From Modestobacter italicus (GTDB lineage: Bacteria > Actinomycetota > Actinomycetes > Mycobacteriales > Geodermatophilaceae): DNA of 64,000 nt. This document shows, in pieces, positions 16,101 to 23,384 of the stretch. A program made the translations under genes and the position numbers. Below the pieces are notes generated by a model. It ran no database searches. It saw only the letters and a list, made by a program, of their open reading frames with translations, and was not told where the DNA came from. The DNA lies in assembly GCF_000306785.1 (NCBI RefSeq), contig NC_017955.1, positions 4,650,001-4,714,000 of the forward strand. The letters run 5' to 3'. Position 1 is the stretch's first letter; each line of letters begins with the position of its first letter.

Positions 16101-17309
16101 CACGGCGGCGGCGCCCTCGCCCGCGACGCCGAGGCCCTCCCGCACTGCGGCACCGCCGTCGGGCGGGAGGACGCCCACCGGACCCTGCGGCTGCTCGCCC
16201 GCCTCGGTGCCGAGGTCGACCGCCGACGCGTCGGGGGTCCGGCCGCGGGCCGGCCGCTGCTGCTGGTGCTCGTCGACGGCCACGAGAGCCTGGTGGCGCT
16301 GCTCGAGGAGGCCGACCCGGCCACCGGTGCCGCCGGGCTGCTGCGACTGGTGCGCGAGGGCGCCGCGGTGGGCGTCACCGTGCTGCTCACCGCGGAGCGC
16401 GCCGTGCCGGGCAGCAGGCTGGCGAGCGCCGTCCGCGGCCGGCTGGTCCTGCCGCTGCCCGACCGCGCCGACTACGCGGTGGCGGGTGTGCCGGCACGGG
16501 CGGTCCCCGGCAACCGGCCACCGGGCCGGTGCCTGGTCGGCGAGGACGCGGTCGAGGGTCAGCTGGCGCTGCCGCGGGAAGCCGTCCGCCCGGTGCCCGA
16601 CCCACCGGACGTCGGACCGGCGGACGAGCCCCTCCGGATCGCCGTGCTGCCGCCCGATCCCGAACTGGCGCTCCCCGCGGTCGGTGGGTCCTCGCCCGCC
16701 GCGGGGCTCTGGCTGCCGCTCGGGCCCGGCGGGGACGACGGCAAGCCGGTGGGCCTCGACCTGGACCGGGCCGGCGGGCTGCTCGTGGTCGGCCCACCCA
16801 GCAGCGGGCGGACCAGCGCACTGCACGCGTTCGCCCGGCACTGCGCGGCTGCCGGTGCCGCGGTGGCGGCGCTGGGGCCGGGCCCGGCGTCCGAGGCACC
16901 CTCCGCCCCGGCCCGGCTGGACCGGCGGGACCCCGAGGGGTTGCGGGTCTGGCTTGCCGGCCAGGACGCTCACCGCCCCGTGGTCGTCGCCGCCGACGAC
17001 CTGGTGACGCTGCCGGAGGCGGTCGCCGACCTGCTGACCGCACCGCTCCCGTCAGGAGCACCGCCGATCGTGCTCGCCGCCGGCACCGCGGCCGACCTCG
17101 CCGGGGCGTTCCGCGGTCCGGCGGTCGGGCTGCGCCGCCGGCGGACGGCGCTGCTGCTGCGCCCGGCCGCGGGGGACGCGGAGCTGTTCGGGCTGCGCAC
17201 GCCGCGCAGCCCGCTGCCACCGCGTCCCGGCGCCGGCTGGCTCGCGACGCCCAGCGCCGTCACCCGGGTCCAGGTCGCCCGGCGGCGGGTGCCGGACGGC
17301 TCCCCGTGA
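13161..17309 (+). CDS. FHA-domain FtsK/SpoIIIE ATPase, EssC/EccC-like type VII secretion motor
   Basis: A protein of about 1382 residues. Order of parts: a small beta-rich N-terminal domain (about 12-90), an FHA domain (about 96-198, with LVLGRGARC, SRRHAVV and LGSSNGTTL, the phosphothreonine-binding set), two adjacent membrane helices (about 242-285), then three FtsK/SpoIIIE-type ATPase modules. Module 1 has Walker A TTGSGKSELL near 630 and Walker B LVIVVDEFATL near 728. Modules 2 (GGPRSGRTTAL near 948) and 3 (GPPSSGRTSAL near 1210) carry arginine in place of the Walker A lysine. This is the EssC/EccC layout used to export WXG100 proteins, and a WXG100 gene is divergent. EccB, EccD, EccE and MycP genes are absent from the window. 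Start GTG 13161 is chosen over TTG 13101. Confidence 0.85.
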   Translation: MPLPSPRRPGPGGDRVWTLWSPDGAVDVELQAPEEGTLADVSDAVGRGLGLPEVRLWAGSVELPPATPLTSPLLRHGAVLGLGRPGPREAPGSGSGALELHVVGGPDAGRTLPLGQGPLVLGRGARCGLPLADPDVSRRHAVVSVAAGRVTVADLGSSNGTTLGVGSAPGTPVGPYEQEWPVGGVLRVGSSALRLTGPRGAPLEQVPAAAGRQLLRPLGTPSRTPRTAVVRLPGPPVAGPRRRLGWVAVALPAVGGLLMAWLLSAPQFLFFALLGPLVAVGGWASDRVTGRRTHRRAMADHALARALADGELQAAVDADLTDRDDDQPDPARLAAAARRRCSPLWSRAADPGGLTVRLGTGTGPTGVLRVDPDGSTTAVVADHLPVPLSLAATGGLGIVGPRAPALGIASSVLCQLAVLTSPAQLELVLVCGRDRAAEWAWTAWLPHLRAVVLPGDELPGRLLEATGTREAAPRTVVVLDGPVDPSVAEALARGADRLVRVDIAGSEAALALPAAARLEVVGETGTSGRLRAPGLDEERALVPDAVSAATAAGIARDLAGLTAPAPAGALPDGARLLDLPTAGLAVSEQDEAVGTWSRDRDRLVAVLGSTGPGPLGIDLVADGPHALVAGTTGSGKSELLQTLVASLALHHPPDRCCFLLVDYKGGAAFGEASALPHTVGVLTDLDHQSTARALRSLSAELTRRERLLAEHRARDLADLPDAVTLSRLVIVVDEFATLAEELPGFVTGLVGIAQRGRSLGVHLVLATQRPAGVLSPEIRANTSLRICLRTTDETDARDVLGSTAAAHLPADRPGRAYLRTGSAAPVLFQVARVSGAPTPGGTAVTARRRSWPPAPAAPPLAPAHDAASDLRRLVGALETRERGAGLHPVDRPWLPPLPDRLAAADLDRWSAGAPPTRLRIGLLDSPDAQRQEPLELDLATAGGWLVVGGPRSGRTTALRTVLGEAVHQLPPSRLHVHVVDHGGGALARDAEALPHCGTAVGREDAHRTLRLLARLGAEVDRRRVGGPAAGRPLLLVLVDGHESLVALLEEADPATGAAGLLRLVREGAAVGVTVLLTAERAVPGSRLASAVRGRLVLPLPDRADYAVAGVPARAVPGNRPPGRCLVGEDAVEGQLALPREAVRPVPDPPDVGPADEPLRIAVLPPDPELALPAVGGSSPAAGLWLPLGPGGDDGKPVGLDLDRAGGLLVVGPPSSGRTSALHAFARHCAAAGAAVAALGPGPASEAPSAPARLDRRDPEGLRVWLAGQDAHRPVVVAADDLVTLPEAVADLLTAPLPSGAPPIVLAAGTAADLAGAFRGPAVGLRRRRTALLLRPAAGDAELFGLRTPRSPLPPRPGAGWLATPSAVTRVQVARRRVPDGSP

Positions 17310-17350
17310 GCCGGGTCGGCCCCCCGCCCCGGCGCCGACGGGTGCCCGGG

Positions 17351-17854
17351 TCAGAGGAGCTCGAGCGCCGGGCCGATCTCCTGGGTGGCGTACCAGGCCA
17401 GCTCGTGACCCTCGGCCTGGTCGACGACGAACTGGGCGTCCTCGCTGCCCAGGTCGGCCTCCAGCACGACGTTGACCGCGGCCCGGACGTCGTCCTCCGC
17501 CTCGGCGACGTCGATGTGGGCGCTCGCGACGTCGGCGAGCGCGACGTCGGCCGTGGTGCGCGCCGCCCCGGCGTCCGCGGCGTCGTCCTGGATGGGCGTG
17601 ACCGAGGCGTCGGGGACGTCCGCGGCCAGCACGACCCGCCTGCGGGCCGCCGTCGGGTCGACGTCCATGAGCCGCAGGCTCGCCCGGGCCGCCGCGATCA
17701 GCGCGGCGTACTCGAGCTCCTCGTCCCCGTCGCTGAGCTCGTAGAAGCTGCGCAGCTGCGGCGTGACCGTGAAGACCGTCAGCGGTCCCTCCAGTCGGCC
17801 CTGGTCGAGCAACCGCTGCAGCACGGTCGTCGTGGCCGGCAGGTACACGCGCAC
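17351..17854 (-). CDS. DUF6912 family protein
   Basis: A 167-residue actinobacterial conserved protein beginning MRVYLPATTTVLQRLLDQG, with a central RRRVVLAADVPD strand and an acidic C-terminus (HIDVAEAEDDVRAAV, HELAWYATQEI). It belongs to DUF6912, whose function is unknown. Start GTG 17854 has a strong GAGGAGGCG ribosome binding site. The convergent spacer to the ATPase gene has a GTCGGC/GCCGAC hairpin. Confidence 0.75.
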   Translation of the reverse strand: MRVYLPATTTVLQRLLDQGRLEGPLTVFTVTPQLRSFYELSDGDEELEYAALIAAARASLRLMDVDPTAARRRVVLAADVPDASVTPIQDDAADAGAARTTADVALADVASAHIDVAEAEDDVRAAVNVVLEADLGSEDAQFVVDQAEGHELAWYATQEIGPALELL

Positions 17855-17953
17855 CCGGTTCGCCTCCTCGTGTCGTCGGATAGCGACCGTAACGTCGCCG
17901 GCCCGCCGATCTTCCCGGCCCGGGTCAGGGGTCCGGGCACAGGGGGCCCCGGC

Positions 17954-19351
17954 TCAGGCGGCCAGCTCGACGAGGTAGCCGACCTCCTGCTCGATCAGGT
18001 CGGCGAGGGCGTCGACGTCGCTGATGCTGTCCCGGTCGGCGTTCAGGCTGACGTACACCGTGCCGTCGTAGCTGGTCATGCCGATGGCCAGCCCCTGTCC
18101 CCGCGCCAGCGGCACGACCGGGTAGACCTCCAGCATCCGGGCGCCACCGGCGTAGAGCGGGACCTGCGGCCCCGGCACGTTGGTGACCACCAGGTTGAAC
18201 AGCCGGCGGGACAGGCCGCTGGCCGCGCGCGCCCCCAGGGCGTGCAGCGTGGGCGGCGCGAAGCCGGACAGCGCGCTCAGCGTGTCCGCGCCCACCGACT
18301 GGCTGCGCGGCGCCAGCCCGCGCATGGCGTAGCTGATCCGGGTCAGCCGCAACCGGGGGTTGGGCTCGCCCACCGGCAGGTCGACCAGGAAGGAGCGGAC
18401 CTCGTTGGCGGCCGACTCGTCCTCGCTGCGGACCGACACCGGGACCAGGGCCCGCACCGAGGTGCTGCCCACCACCGGCTCGCCGCGGGACAGCAGCCAC
18501 TCCCGGAGCGCACCGGTCACCGAGGTGAGCAGGACGTCGTTGACCGTCCCGCCGTGGGCCTTGCGCACCGTCCGGAGGTCCTCGAGCGAGGCCCGGGCCA
18601 CCGCGACCCGGCGCTGCCGCCCGATCGGGGCGTTCAGCGGGCTCATCGGGGCCGGGGACACCGCCGTCCGGGCGACCGCGGTGACCAGCCCGCCGGCGAC
18701 GCCGGCCCAGCGGCCGGCGGTGGCGCGCAGGTCGCCGACGGCCGTCCGGGCGGTGTCGATGACCGCGGAGGGGCGCTGCAGGTAGTCCTCCACCGCCTCC
18801 CACACGAGGGCCACCGGGCCGGGCGGCCGGCGCGGTCGCCAGTCGTCGGCCGACTGCGGCAGCGACCGGACCGCGTCGGGTTCCGGGTCGAGGATGACCT
18901 GGCCGATGTCGATCGCGCCGAGGCCGTCGACCAGGGCGGGATGGGTCTTGGTCACCACGGCCGTGCGGTCGCCGGCGAGCCCCTCGACCAGGTACATCTC
19001 CCACAGCGGGCGGCTGCGGTCCAACGGCCGCGCGGTGAGCCGGGCGACCAGGTCCAGCAGCTGCTCCTCGTTGCCCGGGCGGGGCAGCGCGGAGCGGCGG
19101 ACGTGGTAGCTGATGTCGAAGTCCGGGTCGTCCACCCAGGCCGGGTTGGCCAGGTGGCCGGGCACCTCGGCGACCTTCTGCCGGTACCGCGGCACCAGCG
19201 GCAGCCGGGTGCGCACCAGCTCGATCAGCGCCTCGTGGTCCAGACCCCCGTCGGGACGGTCCAGCACGATGACCCCGCCGACGTGCATCGGCGTGCCCGG
19301 TTCCTCCAGGTAGAGGAAGGAGGCATCCAGTGCGGTGAGCCGTTCGACCAA
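17954..19351 (-). CDS. WS/DGAT family O-acyltransferase with variant HPxxxDG motif
   Basis: A 465-residue wax ester synthase/diacylglycerol acyltransferase-like protein. It begins with the family signature LTALDASFLYLE and MHVGG, ends with the conserved NVPGP (near residue 395) and later YDGTVYVSLNADRD, and is of normal length. The acyltransfer motif, usually HHxxxDG, reads THPALVDG near residue 135: the second histidine is replaced by proline. Activity is therefore uncertain. TTG 19351 is preferred because GGGAGGT lies just upstream (19356-19362); GTG 19366 is possible. A TAGCGT -10 (19380-19385) precedes. Mtb Rv3233c/Rv3234c lie near Rv3235, matching this context. Confidence 0.82.
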   Translation of the reverse strand: MVERLTALDASFLYLEEPGTPMHVGGVIVLDRPDGGLDHEALIELVRTRLPLVPRYRQKVAEVPGHLANPAWVDDPDFDISYHVRRSALPRPGNEEQLLDLVARLTARPLDRSRPLWEMYLVEGLAGDRTAVVTKTHPALVDGLGAIDIGQVILDPEPDAVRSLPQSADDWRPRRPPGPVALVWEAVEDYLQRPSAVIDTARTAVGDLRATAGRWAGVAGGLVTAVARTAVSPAPMSPLNAPIGRQRRVAVARASLEDLRTVRKAHGGTVNDVLLTSVTGALREWLLSRGEPVVGSTSVRALVPVSVRSEDESAANEVRSFLVDLPVGEPNPRLRLTRISYAMRGLAPRSQSVGADTLSALSGFAPPTLHALGARAASGLSRRLFNLVVTNVPGPQVPLYAGGARMLEVYPVVPLARGQGLAIGMTSYDGTVYVSLNADRDSISDVDALADLIEQEVGYLVELAA

Positions 19352-19431
19352 CGTGACCTCCCTCACTGAGCGTCGTCCCACGCTACGTCGAGCCCCCGGG
19401 GCTGCCCACCCCCGCCCCCCACCCTGCCGGG

Positions 19432-20712
19432 TCAGCGGCCCCGGCGGGCCCGTCTGCCCGCCGGCGCCGGCACGCCGCCCAGCTCGGCGGCGAGCGCCCG
19501 CAGCCCGGTCCGCAGTGCCGAGTGCGGAGCGACCTCGGCGAGCGTGCGCCCCGTGGCGAGCGCGGCGTCGGTCGCCTTGCGGTCGGCCGGCAGGAACGCC
19601 CGGACCTCCCGCCCGGTGAACCGGCCGAGCGCCGTGGCGATCTCCTGCCGGGCGTCGCCGGGGACCGGTCCACGGCGGACCTGGTTGACCACCACGATCG
19701 GCTCCACCTCGGGCAGCGCGTCGCGCAGCTCGGCCAGCGCCCGGACCGTGCGCTGCAGCGCCACCGGGTCGGCGCCGCTGACGCAGAGCACCTCGTCGGC
19801 GGACTCCAGCACCGTCAGCGTCGCCCCGTTGCGGCGCGGTGCCGCGGTGTCGAAGGAGAGCTCCTCGTCCTCCTCGAGGGAGAAGGCGCAGTCCACGACG
19901 GTCAGCGCGGCCAGCCGGCGGGCCTCCTCGAGGACCACGCCGACGGCGCGCGGCCGCAGCTCCGGCCACCGGTCGGCGCGGGCCAGCCCGGTCAGGACCC
20001 GCAGCTGCGGGCTCACCGACCAGGCCAACCGGGCCAGCGCCGCCCGGTCGAGCGTGCCCGCCGCGGCCTGCCGGGCCGCGGCCGCCACCCCGGGCGACTC
20101 GTCGAGCAGCCCCAGCACCTGGGCGACGACCCCGCCGTAGACGTCGGCGTCCACCAGCAGGGTCGGCACGTCCAGGCGGGCCGCCTCGTCGGCGAGTCCG
20201 ACGGCGACGGTCGTGCGTCCGGGTGCGCCGGTCGGGCCCCAGACGGCCACCACCCGTCCTCCCCCGGCCGGTCCGGCCCCGGCCTCGGGCGGGAGACCGA
20301 GCGCGGGCAGCGCGGCGCGCGGGTCGGCGACGTCGTGCCCGGCCACGGGGACGCCGGTCACCGCCTCGCGCAGCGCCCGGGCGATCGCCTCCGGCTCGGC
20401 GTCGGCCGGCAGCACGCGGACCACGCCGAGCTGGCGCAGCCGGTCGGCCGCCCGGGTGTCCCCGGGTTCCACCAGACCCACCACGGCCACGCCCGCCGCG
20501 TGCAGCCGGGCCACCGCGGAGCCGTCGAGCCGGCGCAGCTCCGCCGACAGCAGGGCCGCCTGCCCGGTGCCCGTGGTCGCGGCGGCCAGCAGCTCGGCCA
20601 CGTCGACGCACCGCCGGACGACGGTGACGCCGTGGTCCTCGCGGTCGAGGGCACCGACCAGCTCGGACTCCCACGCCGCGCCGGTGACCGCGGTGAAGAC
20701 CTGCAGCGCCAT
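19432..20712 (-). CDS. CpaE-like MinD/ParA-family ATPase
   Basis: A 426-residue protein with a degenerate receiver-like N-terminal domain (about 1-125) and a SIMIBI ATPase domain. The deviant Walker A is WGPTGAPGRTTVAVGLADE near residue 158, with DADVYGG as switch region and VVDCAFSL near 267. This is the CpaE/TadZ and Ssd layout, proteins that position pilus or division machinery. Start ATG 20712 overlaps the stop of the SAF gene, so the two are one operon. Tad pilus genes (CpaF, TadB/C) are not present here, so the partner system is unclear; Mtb Rv3213c (Soj-like) is a possible counterpart. Confidence 0.75.
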   Translation of the reverse strand: MALQVFTAVTGAAWESELVGALDREDHGVTVVRRCVDVAELLAAATTGTGQAALLSAELRRLDGSAVARLHAAGVAVVGLVEPGDTRAADRLRQLGVVRVLPADAEPEAIARALREAVTGVPVAGHDVADPRAALPALGLPPEAGAGPAGGGRVVAVWGPTGAPGRTTVAVGLADEAARLDVPTLLVDADVYGGVVAQVLGLLDESPGVAAAARQAAAGTLDRAALARLAWSVSPQLRVLTGLARADRWPELRPRAVGVVLEEARRLAALTVVDCAFSLEEDEELSFDTAAPRRNGATLTVLESADEVLCVSGADPVALQRTVRALAELRDALPEVEPIVVVNQVRRGPVPGDARQEIATALGRFTGREVRAFLPADRKATDAALATGRTLAEVAPHSALRTGLRALAAELGGVPAPAGRRARRGR

Positions 20713-21479
20713 CAGCCGGTCGGTCCGGCCGGGCTGCTGCCCGTCGGGGACCCGGTCGGACCGCCTGCCGTCGGGGCCGAGCCGCCTCCGGCCCCGGCGT
20801 CCACGGACTCCCGGACGACCACCACGAGCCCACGCCCGCCGATGGCCCCGAGCACGTCGGGAGCGTCCTGGCCGGCCACCGCCACGACCACCTGGACGGT
20901 CGTGGTGGCCGTGGAGAGGACGCCGTCGCCACGACCGGTCACCGCCTGCACGGGGGCGGCGGAGACCACCAGGTCGACGTCGCCACCGGTCTGCCCGGTG
21001 GCGCCGACGGCGGGGTCGGCCACGGCGTACACGTCCACGACCTGCCCGCGGGTCAGGCCGGGCGGGACGTAGCCCGCCTGCACCGGGAGGGCCAGCTGCA
21101 CCAGCCCGGTCGCCTCCTCCAGCGCCGAGCGCGGCAGCAGCTCACCGGCGCGCACCGCCCGGCCGAGGACCCGGCCCTCGGGGCGCGTGCTGGTCGCCAG
21201 GTACTGCCCGGCGACGTCGTCCAGCCGGACCGAGACCGCCACGAGGTCGTCGGCGCCGAGCACGGTGCCGGCCGCCAGGTCGCCGCCGGCCGACCAGACG
21301 GGGACCGTGGCGTCGGCTCCGGTGACCACCCGGGCGCCCAGCAGCACCGACCCCAGGACGAGGAGCACGCCCAGGACCAGCCGCAGGTCCAGCCAGCGGG
21401 GCGGGCGCACCCGCCGCGGCACCGGGCTCGGGGTGGCATCGGTGCGGCCGGCGGGCGGTGCCGCGGTGGTCGCACTCAT
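20712..21479 (-). CDS. SAF-domain (CpaB/RcpC-like) membrane protein
   Basis: A 255-residue protein: cytoplasmic N-terminus rich in Pro/Arg, one membrane helix (about residues 31-49), then a SAF domain (VWSAGGDLAAGTVLGADDLVAV to RPEGRVLGRAVRAGELL, about 58-115) as in CpaB and flagellar P-ring chaperones. A second beta domain follows with GLTRGQVVDVYAV and the C-terminus is low in complexity (Gly/Pro/Ser/Thr). It is probably exported with the domain outside the membrane. It forms an operon with the CpaE-like gene and lies divergent from the HTH gene. Confidence 0.75.
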   Translation of the reverse strand: MSATTAAPPAGRTDATPSPVPRRVRPPRWLDLRLVLGVLLVLGSVLLGARVVTGADATVPVWSAGGDLAAGTVLGADDLVAVSVRLDDVAGQYLATSTRPEGRVLGRAVRAGELLPRSALEEATGLVQLALPVQAGYVPPGLTRGQVVDVYAVADPAVGATGQTGGDVDLVVSAAPVQAVTGRGDGVLSTATTTVQVVVAVAGQDAPDVLGAIGGRGLVVVVRESVDAGAGGGSAPTAGGPTGSPTGSSPAGPTG

Positions 21480-21674
21480 CGGTCGCACCTCGCTCGATCT
21501 GTCCTCCACCGGGGTGCGGGCACCGCCGGCCTCGCCCGGGCCGGGCGCGGAGGGAGATCATGACCGAGCGGGCGGCCGCTGCGCAGCCGTTGTCCACACC
21601 TTCGGGTGGACCGCACGGTCGGAGTCACCCGGCTGCCACACTGGCGGGCACCTTCGACGGGAGAGCACCGATCC

Positions 21675-21917
21675 ATGGCCACCCAGCGCTTCCTGACCCT
21701 CGACGACGTCGCGGAGATCCTCAACGTCTCGTGGTCGCAGGCCTACGCGCTGGTCCGCCGCAAGGAGCTGATCGCCATCCAGATCGGCGGCCGCGGCCAG
21801 TGGCGGGTGGAGAAGGACGAGCTGGAGCGCTTCATCCAGCAGAAGTACGCCGAGGCGCGCGCCGGCACCGTGATCGAGCCCGCCCCGGACGACGCCGAGG
21901 TCGACTCGCCGCACTGA
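21675..21917 (+). CDS. Small MerR/excisionase-type HTH DNA-binding protein (BldC-like size)
   Basis: An 80-residue protein that is almost entirely one winged HTH: RFLTLDDVAEILNVSWSQAY (helix-turn-helix), ALVRRKELIAIQIGGRGQWR (wing), then a short helix and an acidic tail. Such proteins bind direct repeats, often side by side, as BldC does in Streptomyces. Start ATG 21675 has GGGAG upstream. It is divergent from the SAF/CpaE operon, which it may regulate; phased T-tracts at 22561-22600 are another possible target. Confidence 0.78.
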   Translation: MATQRFLTLDDVAEILNVSWSQAYALVRRKELIAIQIGGRGQWRVEKDELERFIQQKYAEARAGTVIEPAPDDAEVDSPH

Positions 21918-21957
21918 CGAGGCACGGCTGACCCGGCGCTGCTGACCCAGCCCGTCG

Positions 21958-22527
21958 TCAGGCCACGGCGGGCAGCGACGTCCGCACGGCCACCACCGCC
22001 CGCACCGGCACCGCCCGCACCGACCTCACCGCGCCCCGGCGGCGCGGTGCGTCGAGCGGGTGCTCGGCGAGCTCCAGGAAGTCCGCGCCCACCCGGTCGA
22101 CGGTCCCGGCGAGCACCCCGCCGTCGTCGAGCAGGCAGCTGACCGCCGCCCGGTCCCGGGCCAGCCCCCGCAGCGCACGGCGCAGGTCCAGCCGCCGGGC
22201 CACCTCGCCGACCGGGACCGCGGCCGCGGTCACCGTCGCCAGGCCCCCGACGGCGCTCACCGCGCCGGCGGCGACGAGCAGCTCCCGCCCCTGGCCGTCG
22301 ACGAGCAGCAGCCAGTCCACGCCCACGTCGACCAGCCGTCCGTCGAGCTCGCCCGCGCCCCGGCAGCGCAGCGACAGCTCCTGGCCGAGGGAGCCCCGGA
22401 GCCGGTCGGCGAGCAGCACGCTGCCGTGCTCGGCCCGGGCGCGGGACGACGCCTCGGCGAGGTCGGCGGCCGCCTCCTCCGCCGCGGCCTGCGCCTCCAG
22501 GTCGGCGAACAGCTGCTCCCAGCGCAT
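21958..22527 (-). CDS. Conserved hypothetical protein
   Basis: A 189-residue protein: a helical N-terminus (MRWEQLFADLEAQAAAEEAA, likely coiled coil to residue 40), then two similar beta-rich halves (GELDGRLVDVGVDWLLLVD and DDGGVLAGTVDRVGADFLEL) suggesting a duplicated small barrel. The end is arginine-rich. Such proteins occur beside Rv3235-like genes in actinobacteria, sometimes mislabelled as Fis-family regulators. No functional motif is seen. Confidence 0.65.
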   Translation of the reverse strand: MRWEQLFADLEAQAAAEEAAADLAEASSRARAEHGSVLLADRLRGSLGQELSLRCRGAGELDGRLVDVGVDWLLLVDGQGRELLVAAGAVSAVGGLATVTAAAVPVGEVARRLDLRRALRGLARDRAAVSCLLDDGGVLAGTVDRVGADFLELAEHPLDAPRRRGAVRSVRAVPVRAVVAVRTSLPAVA

Positions 22528-22560
22528 GCCGGACAGGCTAGCTCGTCCACAGATCCGTGC

Positions 22561-22600
22561 ATTTGGTTGCGTTTGCTTGCGTTGATGGTGTTTGGTCGTG
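22561..22600 (+). promoter_or_regulatory. Helically phased T-tract repeats upstream of the LysM gene
   Basis: In an otherwise GC-rich window this stretch is T-rich with short T-runs at 22562-22564, 22572-22574, 22582-22583 and 22591-22593, nearly one per 10 bp, each next to G (GTTTG-like units). It lies between the divergent 21958 and 22623 genes. It may be curved promoter DNA or a set of direct-repeat sites for a MerR/BldC-type protein. Confidence 0.45.
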
Positions 22601-22622
22601 CTCCGACTGAGGAGGAGGACCC

Positions 22623-23333
22623 ATGACGTTCCGGCGGTGGGCAGCGACGACGGCCCTGATGGGCGGTGCCGCGTGGGCGCTGTGGCTCGTCGGGCCCGGC
22701 CTGCTCGAGGTGCGCGACGCCCTCACCGACCCGCAGGGGCTCGTCGACCGGTCCGGTCCCGACGCCCTCGTCCTGGTGTGCGTTCCGCTCCTGGCCTGGC
22801 TGTGCTGGGCGTGGGGTGCTCTGGGGCTCCTGCTGACCGCGGCGGCGACGGTGCCGGGCTGGGCCGGCCGGCTCGCCGGTGTGCTGCTGACCGGCGTGCT
22901 GCCGGCCGGCGCCCGCCCGGTCGCCGCGGTCGCCCTCGGGGTCGGGCTGAGCACCGCCGCTCCCGTCCTGCTCGCGCCCGTGGCGCTCCCGGCGGTGACC
23001 GCCAGCGCCGCGGCGTCCGAGCACCTCGGCGCCGACCCCGACGCGGTCGTCGTCGATCGGCCGGCGGGGACGGCGCCGGTCCCCGACTGGCCGGGGGCAC
23101 CGCCCGCCGTCCCCGACTGGCCCGGGGTCGGCCCGGAGGAGCACGTCGTGCTGCGCGGGGACTGCCTGTGGGACATCGCGGCCGGCTGGCTGGAGCGCCG
23201 GCAGCCGGGTGTCGAGGTGACCGACACCGCTGTCCGGGAGGCCACGCAGGCCTGGTGGCGGGCCAACGCCGCCGTCATCGGCGCCGATCCCGACCTCCTG
23301 CTGCCCGGGCAGGTCCTCCGGCCACCCGGCTGA
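22623..23333 (+). CDS. LysM-domain membrane protein
   Basis: A 236-residue protein with three to four hydrophobic segments in the first 130 residues, a Pro-rich linker (two VPDWPG repeats near 145-160), and a C-terminal LysM domain (HVVLRGDCLWDIAAGWL to LLLPGQVLRPP) that should bind peptidoglycan outside the membrane. ATG 22623 follows GAGGAGGAGGA. It is in tandem with an Rv3235-like gene 51 bp downstream. Confidence 0.75.
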   Translation: MTFRRWAATTALMGGAAWALWLVGPGLLEVRDALTDPQGLVDRSGPDALVLVCVPLLAWLCWAWGALGLLLTAAATVPGWAGRLAGVLLTGVLPAGARPVAAVALGVGLSTAAPVLLAPVALPAVTASAAASEHLGADPDAVVVDRPAGTAPVPDWPGAPPAVPDWPGVGPEEHVVLRGDCLWDIAAGWLERRQPGVEVTDTAVREATQAWWRANAAVIGADPDLLLPGQVLRPPG

Positions 23334-23384
23334 GGCCGACCCCTCCCGTCCGACCATCCGCACCGCACCGCCAGGAGAGCCCGC

